Source: Gamarada debralockiae (Eukaryota > Ascomycota > Leotiomycetes > Helotiales > Hyphodiscaceae). Taken from it: DNA of 21,530 nt. Shown piece by piece: positions 1 through 10,559 of the stretch; the first letter of the stretch is position 1; the number at the start of each line of letters is the position of its first letter. The notes under the pieces are model-generated. The model was given only the letters and a program-made list of their open reading frames with translations. It was not told where the DNA came from and searched no databases. The position numbers were made by a program, and so were the translations under genes. The stretch spans positions 1 through 21,530 of the forward strand of contig NXFV01000144.1 in assembly GCA_002803225.1 (NCBI GenBank), read 5' to 3'.

Positions 1-1655
1 GATGGTCTGAGTTGAGACAGTTTGAGGAGTAGGCGCAGTAAATTGATGCAGGATAGTTGAAGTACTTTTGAGAGTCGTTGTCTTGCCTTCCGGAGTTGTT
101 GATATTGCAGTCTTGGTGGGAAGAGATGTAATGACCTGGGAGACAGTCTTAGGCGTGACCGTCGCAGTTTCGATGCCAGAAACAACCAAAGTCTGGAACT
201 GGGTGACCGGAAGTGGTGTGATACTAGTAAAACTAGTGACCTTTGACGTGGTAAGCTTGGTGATCATTGATGAAGGGCCTTGAAGGGTCAAAGTCGTTGA
301 GATGATTTCATCTAGCGTGACCGTGGTGGACTTAGGAGCTGGTGTGATAATAGAAATCGATGTAGCGGTGTCTAAGGCAGTAGTTGCCAAGAAAACGTCA
401 CTCTACGTGGTGAATATTGTGGTAGAGACTTTTTCTGTGATGTTCTTGTTTGCAATGGAAAGCCGGATCGAGAGTGTCGAAAGAGAAAGTAGGGTACTGG
501 TTGCAGTAACGACTGGTGCAGATCCACTAGGGGTGATTGTTGAAGTTATGTAAACCGTAGCTGGTGCACTTGAGACTGAGAAGGGTAATATTTGAAGAGC
601 CGCGAAGTCAATGCATGACGTACTTGAGGAGACATTGGCAATTTGGAAAGCGGCTGCCTCCAAATCTGTCAATTGGTGAGAAAAGGATGCTCGCGAAGTG
701 CTGAAGGATCCAGGCCCCGTGTTTTGGTACTCTCCGAAAAAGGCTCCAACAGTTTTCGGCGAGCTTGTGGACGATTAGTCCCAACCAACTGCGCTGACAC
801 AAGCATCCAGATATGTCTTGATGTAGGCGACTCTCGCATTTGCATTCCAGGGCATTCCGAGGCAAATGGAGCCAGTCATGCCAGCAATCGACGATCCGGC
901 CGTGGAAGGAGTGACAGTACACTAATCGAAGATGATGCCGCCAATCGATGTGTTGGTGGCTCGTTTGTCGGCCGTGATTGAAATGTCGGGGGTGTTCGGC
1001 GAGATGGTTAATGCCAAGAAGTAGAAAGAACCTTTGCCCAGATGAAATCGATGGAACCTTCGATATAGGTATTGTATGCGAAAACACTCGCACCTGTAAT
1101 GATCAGCAATTGACACCCTATTTCCGTAATTTTATTACATACCAACGTTGACATCGAACGCGTCTTGATTGCCGATTATCCGGCACCCATAGAAAGACGC
1201 GTCCTGAGTTTGCCCGAAAGAATTTACAAGGTTGATGTTGTACAGTTTGAGATTCTTGTCCGTGGAATACAGAGTTGCGGAGTCGGAATTGCTTTCATCG
1301 CTCTGAGTGTCGACACCATATGAGTTGGTGATGATGACCTGGTTATGGGAATAGTTGCCCTGAGTCTCCCGTATATCCTTGGAAGACAGTCGCGCCTGAG
1401 CGATTAAATGTGAGTTGCTCATCGTAAGTACCCCGGTAGATGAAAATGGTAGCTAAGTGCTGGTCGACGTCAAGTTGTTGATATATCTAGTAATTGTTAA
1501 ATGTCGCCGGGCTAGCGATAGCGGTCTGGGAAACAATGTAGGCACCCCGCAGGTGTTGGACGTTGTTGTAACAACAGATGGCTGAGGCGTCACAATCAGG
1601 CTTGGCAGAAATTCCTGATAAGCAGTATCGATAAGATGATGCACTCGAGCCTCAT
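1..1655 (-). pseudogene. Pectin methylesterase (CE8) pseudogene, secreted, with Ser/Thr-rich tail; runs off left edge
   Basis: Reading leftward from the ATG at 1655, the first 19 codons make a good signal peptide (MRLECIILSILLIRNFCQA). Then come CE8 pieces in shifting frames: YIVSQTAIASPATFNN (about 1500-1545), INNLTSTST (about 1460), TIFIYRGTYDEQLTF (about 1400-1450), GNYSHNQV through GNQDAFDVNVG (1143-1380), an intron at 1094-1142 (GTATGT...TTACAG), then AYNTYIEGSIDFIW, and after another frameshift near 1042 GSFYFLALTISPNT. Stops lie at 922-924 (TAG), 775-777 (TAA) and 403-405 (TAG). About 13 residues are missing near 1207. The two catalytic Asp regions (NQD, DFIW) survive, but the usual LGRPW reads LGMPW, so the active-site Arg is lost. 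Intact family members de-esterify pectin outside the cell. From about 560 down the frame encodes Ser/Thr-rich sequence with repeated valine-threonine steps and continues past base 1. Clearly non-functional as read. Confidence 0.9.
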
Positions 1656-2630
1656 TCCATCACGGCGGTTATCGTTAGGCGACTTGAGCTAAAGATCTAG
1701 GCTAGCGAATCGTCCGATGTTCTTCGTTTTCAAATTAAGTTATCATCGAGGTTGAAATTGGTGCAAAATTGAGAAGCCGAAATCCGCCCGGGCCGCCTCT
1801 GGGTTAGCATTCGGAGGGACTTTGGGCTAATAAAACGGCATTCCTGCCAGCGAATCGTGCTTGATGTTAAATTTCTATTTCTGGACAATTTGGTGGGGAG
1901 CCGCAACTCAACTTCGTCTTTATTACTCCCGTAGCTGCTGAGCTGAAGCGTACATATGTCCAATCGTAACAGAAAGTTGGGAGCCTCGAATCCAGACGGA
2001 GAGTTTGGACAAAAGAGAAGAACTTGAAAGCACACGATTTAAGTACTTGCCCCAATTCTCCGCCTAGGACCCTCCGCATTTCAGGAAAGGAGGCAGGATG
2101 TATCCGAAACGGCCGAAAAGTCAATGATAGATATTCATGCTAGCGCAATTCGTTTTATGTAGACATTCTCATTTACGGGGAGCTTCACTAAGCGTAGCGA
2201 GGGAAGCCCCTTTTCAGATCCAATGTCTGAGCTTCCCTCCAAAAGTTGAATTGCCAACTCTTGGCTGTTTACACGCAGTACTGCTAGTTTATCCGAATCA
2301 TAACCAGTTTCTTTCAAGCCATTAAAATGGTGGGCATCTCATATGCAAGCCACTCGCTTCTGGAATGATTTTCGGCAATCGCGACCTCAGCCGCGCCTGA
2401 ACATAGAACTTGCTTTGCCCCTCTCCAGACTCCAAGTCGTCACATTCTCTAACGTACCTATTTCTAGTTGGCAGTTCAAGAAGTGGCCAGGGCCAACGCA
2501 GTCTTACGCAAACATACCCTTCCGCTCTAGTCACTCCTATTGTAATTCGCGTCCGCATAGTTATCCGTTCCTCCAACTCGAAATTCATGGGTTAAACCCA
2601 AATACTCTAGATTTTTCCATATTTATAGAA
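1656..2630. other. Gene-free stretch between pectin methylesterase relic and DUF6601 gene
   Basis: No open frame here has an ATG start and a recognisable product. An open frame from an ATG at 2343 runs in frame into the DUF6601 start codon at 2631, but its translation looks like random sequence, so I treat it as 5' untranslated or promoter DNA. The only structural item seen is the imperfect hairpin at 2177-2210. Confidence 0.5.
2177..2210. repeat. Imperfect inverted repeat (hairpin)
   Basis: GGGG-AG-CTTC at the left pairs with GAAG-CCCC at the right: 8 bp in two blocks with a two-base bulge and a 16-base loop. It lies in intergenic DNA about 420 bp upstream of the DUF6601 start. It could be a chance hairpin or the end of a degraded small element; no flanking target duplication was seen. 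Confidence 0.35.
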
Positions 2631-3661
2631 ATGGTACGTACCTTCTATGATTTGGAGACGTCTCATACTAAAATCTTTTATCTCAGGCCTTAAGACCGCC
2701 GTTTGCAGCCGACGCGAGTCTGTACCAAGCAACGGTTCAGACCGACGTGCCCAAGGATAATTTCCTCTATCAAGAATACCTACCCGCTACCTATTTCACA
2801 TCTCGAGATGCCCCCATTTTACATATTCACAAAGGCAGCGTCTCGAAAGTCCTCCGACAGGAGATGCTGGTACCGAAACTTAACAGGATTCACGAGTACC
2901 TCTGGTGGTGTGCCAAATATCCCACCGCCTTGCCGCTACATGAACATCTGATGGAGAAGCGTGAGATTGTAGTAACGGAGCAGGTCGATCTGCATCTAGT
3001 CTGCCCGACAAGACGCCTTTTCATCAAACCACTACCACCGTATCTACTCTGCTACGACTTCTGGACCGCCCATATTCGAGATGACACTGAGCTGCATAAG
3101 TGTTGCACTGACTTTCTTCTCTCCTATGCCTGGCTAATACGATACGAAAGTGACCTGGCTATAGCAGTGAAGCATAATCTCGTCCCAAGAGAACTATCTT
3201 GGAAGGCCTGGACACTTTTTGTGGCCTCATTCCTGTCATACATCGAGACTCACGGCGGAGCGTCTCATTGTGTTAACAAACGATATTTGTACGGGGAGAT
3301 CAAACTAACACGCCTCAACATTGTTAGTCGGTATGCGCCCGAGGTACCGGGCCTGAGAGGCTACGTCAGTGGATATGGGCAAGCTTCCATGTTTTTCAAG
3401 CGAAATTTTGCTTGGATGGGCTTGGGATTTCTGTACTTGGTTGCGATACTTACGGCGATGCAGGTTGGGCTTGCTGCTGATCAGTTGAAAGATAACGCAA
3501 GCTTCAACTGGGCCTCCTATGTATTTTCAGTGTTTTGCATCTTGCTCCCGGTCACGATTGTGGCTGTACACTTATTGCGACACGTAATTGGTTTTATTTG
3601 GTTTTCTGCCGGGTTGATGCGCAAGACTCAGACAAGTGCGAGGATAAAGCAAGATGCGTAA
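2631..3661 (+). CDS. DUF6601 family fungal membrane protein
   Basis: I infer two exons: 2631-2633 (ATG alone) and 2687-3661, joined over a 53-nt intron (GTACGT...ATCTCAG, branch-like ATACTAA). Splicing gives M-ALRPPFAAD and a 325-residue protein. Without it the conserved frame has no ATG before the conserved start of the domain (PKDNFLYQEYLP). Family marks are RRLFIKPLPPYLL followed by FW, LLSYAWLIRYESDLAIA, and NKRYLYGEIKLTRLN. Two C-terminal membrane segments follow at about residues 243-264 (GFLYLVAILTAMQVGLA) and 276-298, then a short basic tail. The ILTAMQVGLA segment and the overall order match what I know of DUF6601 proteins from filamentous ascomycetes, whose function is unknown. The frame is intact, so the gene is probably active. 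An alternative start at 2343 would add 96 unconserved-looking residues. It ends tail-to-tail with the NLR relic, with no feature seen in the 250 bp between. Confidence 0.87.
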
Positions 3662-3911
3662 GAAGCTGGTAGAAGATGGGGCGTCAATGAGGAAAACTGA
3701 GAGCATTCTAAATTCCTTCCCCAAAACAATATGGAGAACTTGCATTTGTCAAGATTGACCGATGTCGACTTGAAGCTCCGGCTAATGACCTTACAAGAGA
3801 GATGGATTATTACGCACTTCTCGTAGGATTGTGAACCACTCTTTGTTCTAAATACTATTGACCTATTCCCTCCGACTAGCATCTGCCACTATCCCAGCAT
3901 CCGAAGTAATC

Positions 3912-5160
3912 TTAAGCTAGGCCATCCAACCACCATCTGATTCTCCGCAAGTAATCCCGGAGGTAGAAAAACCCACCCGTGGATCCACCAGGCAAGCTAC
4001 CAACCTCAACTCCTGTTCCAGGAACAAATATACGAGTCGCGCCCGTACTGGAAATAAACTCTTCAGTTTCTGGAGAAAATAGGTTTGTCCATAGCTCCAC
4101 CATTTTCTCCGACATTAGGAACCGTACAATGAGGAGCTTCAAGTTTTCGGGCAACTCAGAACCACATCGAAGGGCATTAGTAGCCCAATACTTAATTGCG
4201 TAGACCATTAATGGTGCCATTGAAGCTAGCCAACGGGGAAAAGGATTGAATACTTCATGGGGACGCTGGACCAGATGGACATGCTGGGGCCTTTCGTCGC
4301 ACAACGCCCAATAGGAGATGTACGCAATGCAATTAAAAGATAGGTGATAGTGGGAGACGGATGGTGCAATATAGAACTTTGCTGCAGGTAATGGAGCTTG
4401 AGCTAATCGTCCGGACGAAAGGTATTCCCGGACAGAATAATGGGCTAGGCGAATCTCAGTGAATTTTCCCAAGGGTCGTGGTTCTGCTGTCATCTTCATC
4501 TTCATCATCATCTTCATCTCCTGGTATCACGTAAACAATTGTTGATAAGACCGCGAGGATACTCTTTGGGTCAAATAGTCGGTCTTCCGGGTGAAACGGC
4601 TGGTCGCCATTTCAATAATAGCTGCTTCAGCAAGTTCATTCAGGAACATCGGACTCTCAGAGGCCACTAACCACATCAAGGCTGATAGGGCTTCTTTTCG
4701 ATATTCTGGTTCTATGTTTAGAAGGATTAGCTTGTATGTCGCATCAAGAGTTGGCGGCAGTGTTTTGAGTGTATTCCTCACAGCGCTTGCTCTTCAACAA
4801 CCTTTAAGAGAGTCCAATTGGCAAGCCACTCGTCGAAACCTTTATTAAGCATTGATTAGTATTTTCGAGAGCAAGGAGCTAGAGGTTCTTACATGCCATG
4901 ACATCTCTGTACCAATTCTTTTTCGATTTCTTCTCGGATGGAATGGGACGCCATTTGCTTAGCTTTGGGTTATTTATAACCTCGCTCCGCACATGAACCT
5001 GAACATCTTGATCGACTTCCGAGTTTTGAATGCCACAGGGAGGTTCTGTCTTCCCGAAGGTTATTGAACAATATTGGTAATCATGGAAAAGGCCAAAATT
5101 CGAATTTAGATGTTTGATCTTAGCGTTTCGAAGCAGAAATTCATTTGATGGTGAGAACCA
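3912..5160 (-). pseudogene. NACHT/NLR-type (STAND NTPase) pseudogene, C-terminal half of NACHT plus winged-helix region
   Basis: Read leftward, the pieces are: VDQDVQVHVRSEVINNPKLS (about 4960-5030), a frameshift near 4940, IREEIEKELVQRCHGM, an intron at 4840-4892 (GTAAGA...AAAG, with TACTAATC branch), then FRRVACQLDSLKGC, a TGA stop at 4794-4796, TLKTLPPTLDATYKLILLNI, and a winged-helix-like stretch ending MATSRF. A frameshift near 4598 leads to EDRLFDPKSILAVLSTI and an acidic run, and another near 4455 to TEIRLAHYSVREYLSSGRL and about 180 more residues. The GM-FRxVACQLD, LPPTLDATY and RLAHYSVREYL motifs in this order are typical of fungal NLRs of the HET/ankyrin class, which act in non-self recognition and regulated cell death. 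No P-loop (Walker A) could be found up to 6060, and no ankyrin or WD repeats follow. The 5' limit is uncertain; the frame at 5040-5160 is open but unrecognised. Confidence 0.85.
4491..4519. repeat. Degenerate trinucleotide tract (CAT/CTT)
   Basis: A run of CATCTTCATCTTCATCATCA-type triplets. In the NLR relic's frame on the minus strand it encodes an Asp/Glu run (DEDDDEDEDD) between the winged-helix part and the RLAHYSVREYL motif. It sits between two of the relic's frameshifts. Confidence 0.7.
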
Positions 5161-6126
5161 TGAACATTGAGAAGCTCGGACCAGGTGGCACTAAATGTTT
5201 CTCGGATTTCCGCATCAGATCTTTCACAAACTCGCGATCTACCTCCCAAGCTTCCGCCAAACACCAGCATTAACCACATTCACGACAGGGTAATCAAGAA
5301 TATTCTCGAGTTTGCAACGGAGTTTATTTTATTCTGCCCCCGAAGCCAAGCTGCAGCTGTAAAGTACCTCCACATTGTCGAGTCCTCTAGCGGAGTGATT
5401 GAGCCAGAAATCATCCTCATCGCAGCAATACAGCTCCGCAACAGTGTCGTGTATCGATAGCTTTCATATGTCTTTGCATCGCGCCGTCACCAACGTCAGT
5501 GACCCGGCTCCTTCCCATCAATGCAGGCACAGAGTAGAAGCAGGAGGAGGAAAAGAGTTCCTGATTGCTGAGGAGATGCAAAGCCGATCTGTTGGTATGT
5601 CTACCCACCTCATCCTTCTTTAGTCCAGTTGCACGATGGACTTCTCCCAATCGTTGAAGTCGAATTGACAACTGCGATCGCAAGTCCACTGAAGCGTGCC
5701 TGGTGCATAGATCGAAGTTATGCATCTCATCGGACTCAGACACAAATTAGCAACGGGTCGAAAACAAAGATTTTATCTCATGCTTTGAATTCCAGGAATC
5801 CCAAGGGACGTCAAGAAAAATCCCATGCCATTTTGCCATATGCTCGTGAAAACGTGAGGGTATATACAGTGAAGGAAGCCCAAACCCTGATCGCTCGAGC
5901 ATGCTCAACTTGAAATGTTCCCCCATTCATACGAGCCGTGAACCGTCGCCCGAACCCAAAAAATCAATGTTCTTTCCTCCAAGCTGGTGTGTTTGATGTG
6001 CTCTTCTGAAGAAGCGATATTGGAACCGACGCACGCTTCAATTTCATAACTCCATCAACGTCAACCTCGCACACTCACACAACTTTCGCCCAGATCAGCA
6101 GTACCGATGACGCCTCATCCTGAAAA
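5161..6126. other. Stretch without a supported gene between the NLR relic and the F-box gene
   Basis: Open frames of up to about 100 codons occur on both strands, but none combines an ATG, recognisable domains and splice sites. By position, 5161-5460 or more could hold the missing 5' part of the NLR relic (NACHT P-loop and N-terminal domain), but I could not read any conserved motif there. The last few hundred bases should contain the 3' untranslated region of the F-box gene. Confidence 0.4.
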
Positions 6127-7983
6127 TCAGCGCCACATATCATACTGACTCCCCCTCCTCTTCCCCTTCTCCCCCGCAGAACTACTCGGCCGTCTGCCAT
6201 CCGCAGGCACCGCAAGGAATCCACCAAATCCATTCCCAACAATAACGCTCTTCCTCGCACCACCGCCCTGTGCCCAACTCCTTCCCATATTCTCTCCAAG
6301 TCCATAACTACTCACAGGTCTGGGCGCACTGGCACTACCCCTCCTGCCTGGTCCCTTCGGCGGTTGTATGTTCGTGAAGTTCCATTCCATCTCGTCGAGG
6401 CCTTTGCTGAAGACTTCGAGTTCTTGTTTGAGTCCTGGTTGGGAGGGAGGAGACGACATGTTGGCAGCTGCGGCGAAGGGGTTGTTGGAGCTGAAGCGGT
6501 TTTGGGAGGGGGAGAAGGAGTGTGCGGAGTTGGGGGAGAGGCTGGGTGAGCGGTTGGGTGAGAAGCTATCGGGGTCAGAAGCGAATGCGGGGGCGGGAGG
6601 GGCGAGGTCTATTAGGGATTCTGGGAAGTCGGGATCTGGTACAGGTTAGTTGATGAATGGCTTGAGAGGAGAGTAGGGGCATTACCTCGCACGTAGAGTT
6701 GGCGGAGCGCTGGGAGGCCATTAGAAATTAACGAGGAGGTGAGATAGGCGTAGTAGCTGGCGGTGGTATTGGCATAGGAGTTCGCAGAGGAGGCGGATGT
6801 GATTTCGTAGTGGAAGGTCTGTAGAGATGTGGAATTGAGAGGCGCGACACCTGCTGGAAAGGAGGTTGACACAGATTCAATTATAGAGAGGAAGGTGAGC
6901 CTTGGAGCGGTACCCAGCACTTGCTGCAGGGTCGCAGGATGGACCCCTGTCGTCGTAAGGGAAAGGGTCCTGAGCGCATCTTGCGTGTCCGAACGAAAAA
7001 GGTATGCAGCCAGTCCCTCAGCTGTGACATTGGGGGTATTCTCGAAGAGGAGCTCGTTGAGGGGAGGAAATGGAGCCAGATAGTCGTTGTATTGGAACAA
7101 ATGATCGTCAAATGTCTTCATGTCTTTGACCTTCAGTGCTCGTAGCTGAGGCAAGGAGCCCAAGACTCGTCGTAATATTGTAGGATCCATATTCAATCGT
7201 GATAACTCCAGCACTTCCAGATTCCGCCAGAGATGCCCACTGGCCAAAATTTCCAAGTTTCTCTCAGCTCCACCCATATATGTCATCTTCCTTAGATCTG
7301 GACATCGTGCTTGGACTTCCTGCTTCAGCGTGTTGCATGACGGATCGTCAATGAAGAGGCCCTCTGGAAGGTCGACATATCGTAGGTTTGGTAGAACGGC
7401 TACCGTCCGCGCCAGATCCGCCTTGCATGTCTCCCTTGTCATGTATGGTAACTTGAGGAACTGCACCTTCAACGCGACTCCGGCATGGTCATCCCGAAGG
7501 GTCCTGCAAAGCAATCGCAGTCGCGCTTGAGCTGTGTCTTCGGGTTCAGCATTTCGATTCATACGCGATCTCCGTTTGCGCTTCTCCGCAAGTATTTCTT
7601 CGCGTTCGCAATAGTGGACAGTATCAATCCGTATGCTGTGATACCTGCAAACGCGATCAGCTCAATTGCGCCGCGCGTATTGGATATGCTTACAAGACAT
7701 TGCTAGCCAGCTTCCTCCATCTCCTGGAAGCTTGGGCACAGTGAGCTAGATCCCGCAGGTCGCATAGCATGCAGGTGTCCTCGACAGCCGATTGTTCGCA
7801 GCTCTCGTATGTTTCATCGCGGGTATGCGGGCACAACAATGAGAATATGCGCTCAAGTAATGGTGCAGGAAGCTTTGCTATTAATTCTCCTGATACAGGC
7901 GGGGTTCCGTATTGCTGCTGTGGGAAGTTCCGGGGAGGTTCCTGGTCAAAGCTTTTCGACTTCTTCCTTTTAAACCACTTCAT
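6127..7983 (-). CDS. F-box protein with LRR-like repeat region
   Basis: Three exons: 7694-7983, 6686-7644 and 6127-6635, with introns of 49 nt (7645-7693, GTAAGC...TTTGCAG) and 50 nt (6636-6685, GTAATG...TACCAG). The lengths sum to 1758 nt, in frame, giving 585 residues. The start MKWFKRKK is the first ATG of the frame before the conserved region. Residues about 35-100 form an F-box-like module (GELIAKLPAPLLERIF ... LAHCAQASRRWRKLASNVLY) with a Cys-rich insert. From about 160 to 400 come LRR-like stretches (LPNLRYVDLPEGL, LEVLELSRLN, LPQLRALKV, LRTLSL). The C-terminus is Ser/Pro/Gly-rich and low in complexity. Such proteins are expected to link substrates to an SCF ubiquitin ligase through Skp1. 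The core closely resembles a conserved ascomycete F-box family of which no member is well characterised to my knowledge. No breaks seen. Confidence 0.93.
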
Positions 7984-8809
7984 GACGCTGAATCTCGCCA
8001 GGTTGGCGATCGATATCACCCTCGAGGTGAGATTGAGTAGATATGGAGAGATGATGGAGAAAAGGGAGTCCAGATCTTCCCCCCGGCCCCCGCGAAAGTA
8101 CAGCTCAAGGCTGACAACAATGAGACAGGGATCAATCGTTGGTGGCTGGTGCACTACTCAGGGGCGACGAATCAGCAGCTTTAAACGATTCGAGATAGCG
8201 AAAGGAATGGTTGGTTGAGGTGAATGCACGAGGAAATTGGTCAGCAAGCAGACTTCATTTTTGGTTGTCGATTTGTTGTCGTTGATTGTTATATTTAACA
8301 ACCAAGGTCAAGAAAGAGGTCTTTGTCACACGCAACCATCAGTTTCACCAACGCTCAGTGGGTTCACATCTGGCCGACCGGGGGATCCAAGCTCCGCAAT
8401 CCGTCAAATTCTTTGAAGCCCTCAAAGATTTTGGAAGCGAGTAGGGAATTACATGAAGTGTCAGCTTCGAAGCCGTTTTTGGCCACTCGTACAGAGCCCT
8501 TCGACCAGATTTGAGCAGGCAATTTGTCGTGCTTTCAAGTGGAAAGGTTGTTCATATCAACTGCAAAATTTGATAGGGAGATTTCTATTATTCTATGTTT
8601 GACCAATGTATGGAATGATGCTGCCTGCTGAATATCAAGTGTGGATAAGGCGTATGTTGAGCTGAAAAACTCCTTGAACCAATGCCGTGTGAAATATGTA
8701 ATGTCCTTTTCCTATCGCCAGTAATACCTCTCCTACCCAACCCTGCCTCGCAATCTATCATTAATCATTGAATTTAATTGGGCGACCAAGTTTCCCGAAA
8801 GATTCCCTC
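7984..8809. other. Intergenic region upstream of the F-box gene, downstream of the next gene
   Basis: This holds the presumed promoter and 5' leader of the F-box gene and, at the right, the 3' end of the unrecognised acidic-protein gene. The open frame upstream of the F-box ATG (to about 8154) has no in-frame ATG. No repeats or recognisable genes were seen. Confidence 0.5.
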
Positions 8810-10559
8810 TCACTTGGGCGCCTCATAAGAATTTTCGAATTCGATCAAGCACGCATATTTCATCTTATCCTGCAGGAAGTCGTTCACTGCTTTCCGTCTT
8901 TCCTTGAAATTCTTTCCCTCCTTTCTCGCCTGGTCATGCACTTGAAAAGCCGGCATTCCCACACGCTCTTCCCATTCAAGGATGGAGGTTGCATTATTGT
9001 CCTTCTTCCATCGCTCAATGTCTGTAACTTTCCAGTTCCAGACAATTTCCTCAGGGTGGACCATGAATGGCACGAGCCACTCATTTTGATATATTGAGCG
9101 AAAATTACGTTCATAGTCGACACCATAGTGGATAAGTTCGGCGAGAGCATTGAGGATTGGCCAGCCTCTTTGCTTGCGAGCGTTGACGTTGAGTTGAGTA
9201 ACCCAGACAGTGCGATTTTTTGGTGCAGAGCGTTTGACGTAGTGATCGAGGTGGTGCTCCCAAAGGTAAGAGAGGAACTGTGTGAAGGATAGAAATGTGG
9301 TTGGCCTTCTATTCAAGAAGTCTGCGTGCGACTCAACTTCAGTCGTTCTCTCCGCAACTGTCTTCATGGGCTTTGCTGCCTTAGCTTTCATTCCTTTGTC
9401 CCAGTCCTCAATCTTGCCTTGGCTTGTGGGGGTCCACACCCTCCACATCGTTGTTCCTTGGAAGCCGCTGGCAATGTCTGATAACCACGATCGGAGGTCG
9501 TTGGCAGCGCCAACCACGAGCTTCTTCATCTCAGGCGTGTATTCTGGGATTGGTACGAATCGTTCCTTGGATGGTTTAGGGCCTCGAAATAGTTCCACCA
9601 ATCTAGCTAGATGCTGCTTCGCTTCTGCGACTGTCTCTTTTGTTATAACGGAACCCTCAGAATTTTCGAACAACTTCTTCAAAAGCTCAGCGGTGGTGTG
9701 GAAACCCTTGCTTTTGACAGGCTTGTCCACCTTGGCTTCAGCCCGAGCAGGGCCACCATCACGATCACAGTTGATTGCTGCCTCCTCTCCTGCAATGTCA
9801 CTGTCAATGTCTCTTCCTCTCTCATTTTACCCTGGGCAGGGCCGCCGGACAAAGGTGCTTGATCGGTGGCCTTGGGGTCATTTGCAGTGTTGCTGGGTGA
9901 TTCGTAGTCTCCGGACTTGAACACCGAGACATCTTGCAATACATTAGCGTTAAGCTCAATATCCAGCGACTCGGAGTTTCTTACCTTCTGTATCGTCCTC
10001 CGTGTATCCACTGGCGATGGCCATGCACTTCTCAGTATCCTCGCACGTTGCGGCTGCTGCGGCAAACCAATTTTTTATCTTCTTTGAACGAATCATCAAA
10101 GGCATATTATCTTCGTCCGACGAAGTACCATCCTCATCCTTATCTTCCTCTAAGCTCGCGTCAACTGCATCTTCACCAAGTTTCCCACCCACACGCTGCT
10201 TCTTCACGACAAATCCGGCAAGTCCATTGGGAGGCTCTTCGTCATCTGAATCACTCTCGACCTCATTGATCCTTCGCTTCAGGGACTTGTCTTCGAGTTG
10301 AGGTGCGGGCGTAGTCAGTGGGGAGGGGAGTTCGTTTATTCTGCTTCGGGATTCCGGATTCAACGTGGAAAAGATTGACGAAAGCCGCGAAATGACAGAG
10401 GTAGTGGGCAGAGGGATCTGGCGTCGAGGGATCTGGCGTCGAGGGATCTGGCGTCGGGGGACCGGAGTCAAAGGCAAATGTCTGTTGCCGTCAGCTGCGT
10501 TCAGTAACTCGCAAAGTGAGCAATTCGGATTGGATGAGTTACTTGGTAGATCTAAACAT
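8810..10559 (-). CDS. Unrecognised protein with acidic, probably nuclear N-terminus (hypothetical)
   Basis: I do not recognise this family. My model has four exons: 10543-10559, 9985-10481, 9831-9932 and 8810-9789, with introns of 61, 52, 41 and GT-AG ends throughout; the total of 1596 nt is in frame and gives 531 residues. The first exon (MFRST) is inferred because the second exon's frame has no ATG; it uses GTAACT...GACGGCAACAG. Residues 15-29 are three RRQIP repeats. Residues about 70-135 are very acidic (ESDSDDEE, EEDKDEDGTSSDED) and interrupted by basic patches (KSLKRR, VVKKQR, RSKKIK) that could be nuclear localisation signals. The part after residue 226 is Trp-rich and looks globular (for example HADFLNRRPTTFLSFTQFLS, LNVNARKQRGWPILNALAEL). 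The long open last exon and consistent splice phases support a real gene. The 41-nt intron (9790-9830) is the weakest part: without it the frame stops at 9679. Confidence 0.75.
10411..10455. repeat. 15-bp coding minisatellite, three perfect copies
   Basis: The unit GAGGGATCTGGCGTC is repeated exactly three times. On the minus strand each copy encodes one RRQIP pentapeptide in the N-terminal region of the acidic-protein gene. Because the unit is a multiple of three, copy-number change would not break the frame. Confidence 0.95.

Noticed and set aside
2135..2317. Minus-strand 60-codon open frame across the hairpin
   Set aside because: It starts at TTG and I could not link it to any family or splice structure.
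2343..2633. Upstream in-frame extension of the DUF6601 gene from ATG 2343
   Set aside because: The 96 extra residues look random and DUF6601 proteins I know do not have such an N-terminus, so 2631 is preferred.
6364..6649. Plus-strand open frames opposite the F-box C-terminus
   Set aside because: They are antisense shadows of the Ser/Pro/Gly-rich tail of the minus-strand gene, whose splicing and family match are clear.
7769..8218. 149-codon plus-strand open frame
   Set aside because: It is antisense to exon 1 of the F-box gene and has no recognisable content.
9282..9920. 212-codon plus-strand open frame
   Set aside because: It is antisense to the acidic-protein gene and crosses two of its introns; the composition is typical of a reverse-strand shadow.
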